Assembly (NCBI RefSeq): GCF_003583985.1
Contig: NZ_QXML01000005.1
Location: 151,680 to 215,679 of the forward strand
DNA length: 64,000 bases
Direction of reading: 5' to 3'
Origin: Algoriphagus lacus
Lineage (GTDB): Bacteria; Bacteroidota; Bacteroidia; Cytophagales; Cyclobacteriaceae
The notes beneath the pieces were generated by a model. It was not told the origin of the DNA. It worked only from the letters and a program-made list of their open reading frames with translations, and did not search any database. Positions 63,186-64,000 of this stretch are shown here, one piece after another. The position numbers and the translations under genes were made by a program. The stretch's first letter is position 1. Each line of letters starts with the position of its first letter.

Positions 63186-64000
63186 ATGAGCAATTCATCA
63201 CCCAAAGTCCTCATTGTTGGAGGTGGTTTTTCGGGCATTGCCGCAGCCAAAAAACTTCATAAATCAGGTATTTCTTTTCAGGTTCTGGAAGCACGGGAAC
63301 GACTGGGAGGAAGGGTTTTCACCAAAACTCTGACCGAGGATCTCTATGTGGATTTTGGAGGCCAATGGATCGGTCCGACCCAGGACCGGATGTACGAGCT
63401 CTGCCGGGAATATGGAATCGAGTATTTCGAAACCTACAATCAGGGTAAAAACATCCTTGACCTTCGTGGAAAGATCAAAACTTACACTGGCGTAATTCCC
63501 AAAATAGACCTGTTTTCTTTACTCAATCTGGATTGGGTGATCCGAAAACTGGAACGACTCGCCCGTCAGATAGATTTGAATTCCCCCTGGTCGCATCCCA
63601 AAGCCGGTGAATTTGACAGCCAAACACTGGAAGATTTTCTTAGAAAAAACTCCAAAACCAATGCCTGCTACCAGGTAATTCGGGTGGGGTGTGAGACGAT
63701 TTTTGCCTGTGAACTTCATGAGCTTTCACTTCTCCATGCGCTGTTTTACATCAAATCCGGCACTTCATTGGATTGCCTGATCAATATAAAAAACGGAGCG
63801 CAACTCCACCGCATCAAAGGAGGAATGCAGACTATTGTAGACAAAATGGCGGAGGCTTTTCCGGAAAACATCCGTTTTAATTCTCCTGTCCGAAAGATCG
63901 AAAAAACCGATTCCGGTATTTTGGTGATTTCTGATTCCGGCTCATTCACCTGTGAAAAGGTGATTTTTGCTGTTCCACCTCCACTTTTGGAGGAAATTAA
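63186..64000 (+). CDS. Flavin-containing amine oxidase (3' end outside window)
   Basis: The frame opens at ATG 63186 (MSNSSPKVLIVGGGFSGIAA) and is still open at the right edge, giving at least 271 residues. It has the FAD Rossmann motif 'VLIVGGGFSGIAAAKKL', 'VLEARERLGGRVFT' and the monoamine-oxidase segment 'YVDFGGQWIGPTQDRMYELC'. 'KGGMQTIVDKMAEAF' and 'KVIFAVPPPLL' follow. MAO-type enzymes oxidise amines to aldehydes with release of peroxide. The C-terminal FAD-binding part is not visible, so substrate class cannot be judged. Confidence 0.92.
   Translation, partial: MSNSSPKVLIVGGGFSGIAAAKKLHKSGISFQVLEARERLGGRVFTKTLTEDLYVDFGGQWIGPTQDRMYELCREYGIEYFETYNQGKNILDLRGKIKTYTGVIPKIDLFSLLNLDWVIRKLERLARQIDLNSPWSHPKAGEFDSQTLEDFLRKNSKTNACYQVIRVGCETIFACELHELSLLHALFYIKSGTSLDCLINIKNGAQLHRIKGGMQTIVDKMAEAFPENIRFNSPVRKIEKTDSGILVISDSGSFTCEKVIFAVPPPLLEEI

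Overview
The window reads as a chromosomal segment of a Bacteroidota bacterium, most likely Cytophagales and close to Cyclobacteriaceae/Algoriphagus. This rests on the gene families: a 'putative porin' outer-membrane protein, a carboxypeptidase-regulatory/beta-barrel outer-membrane protein of the TonB-receptor type, DUF4468 and DUF2141 secreted proteins, a menaquinone pathway, a long-form urocanate hydratase, LytTR and TPR-histidine-kinase signalling, and GH95, GH16 and sulfatase enzymes. Shine-Dalgarno sequences are weak or absent, and intergenic regions carry short-period repeats. The assignment is an inference from family content; no rRNA or tRNA was seen.

Layout. 1-0.93 kb is an AT-rich edge with a truncated minus-strand gene and a DUF4468 secreted protein. 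0.94-2.7 kb holds a lipoprotein of the agmatine/peptidyl-arginine deiminase family between two related ~125 bp hairpin-bearing repeats. 2.85-10.65 kb carries a VOC protein, a 252 bp array of 21-bp repeats, a large FtsX-type permease, two small membrane proteins (one VanZ), a sulfatase, pirin and OsmC. KatG (minus) faces OsmC. 13-19.9 kb is a minus-strand block: secreted hypothetical, acyl-CoA-dehydrogenase-like flavoprotein, secreted esterase, GMC oxidoreductase, MacB-like permease. 20-23.7 kb is miaE-porin-lpxK on the minus strand, divergent from a Nif3-family gene and a zinc-ribbon coiled-coil gene.

26.8-41.8 kb is the metabolic core. A tightly overlapping menI-like/menF/menD operon is followed by a GH16 lipoprotein, two regulators, and a complete histidine-utilisation run (hutH-hutI-hutU-hutG) driven away from a divergent LysR gene. 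Then come menB (minus) and menE (plus). The hut genes therefore sit between two halves of the menaquinone set; menA, menC and menH are not in the window.

41.8-45.4 kb carries a 2OG-Fe(II) oxygenase, an unrecognised protein, a membrane-anchored TIR-domain protein, and an S24-type self-cleaving repressor co-encoded with an 85-residue unknown protein. This is the most defence- or stress-like part of the window. 45.7-57.4 kb is outer membrane and signalling: a 918-residue beta-barrel receptor-like protein, a TPR histidine kinase with a LuxR-type regulator, a lipoprotein, a 1113-residue PAS/GAF kinase with a receiver protein, and a divergent LytTR regulator. 57.6-64 kb carries Tex, a TlpA-like thioredoxin, a GH95 fucosidase and the 5' part of a flavin amine oxidase cut by the window end.

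No transposase, integrase, CRISPR array, phage module or recognisable known defence operon was found. The least explained items are the paired hairpin repeats around the deiminase, the 21-bp array, heptanucleotide arrays that end exactly at two start codons, the nested dyads upstream of hutH, and the TIR/S24 neighbourhood.
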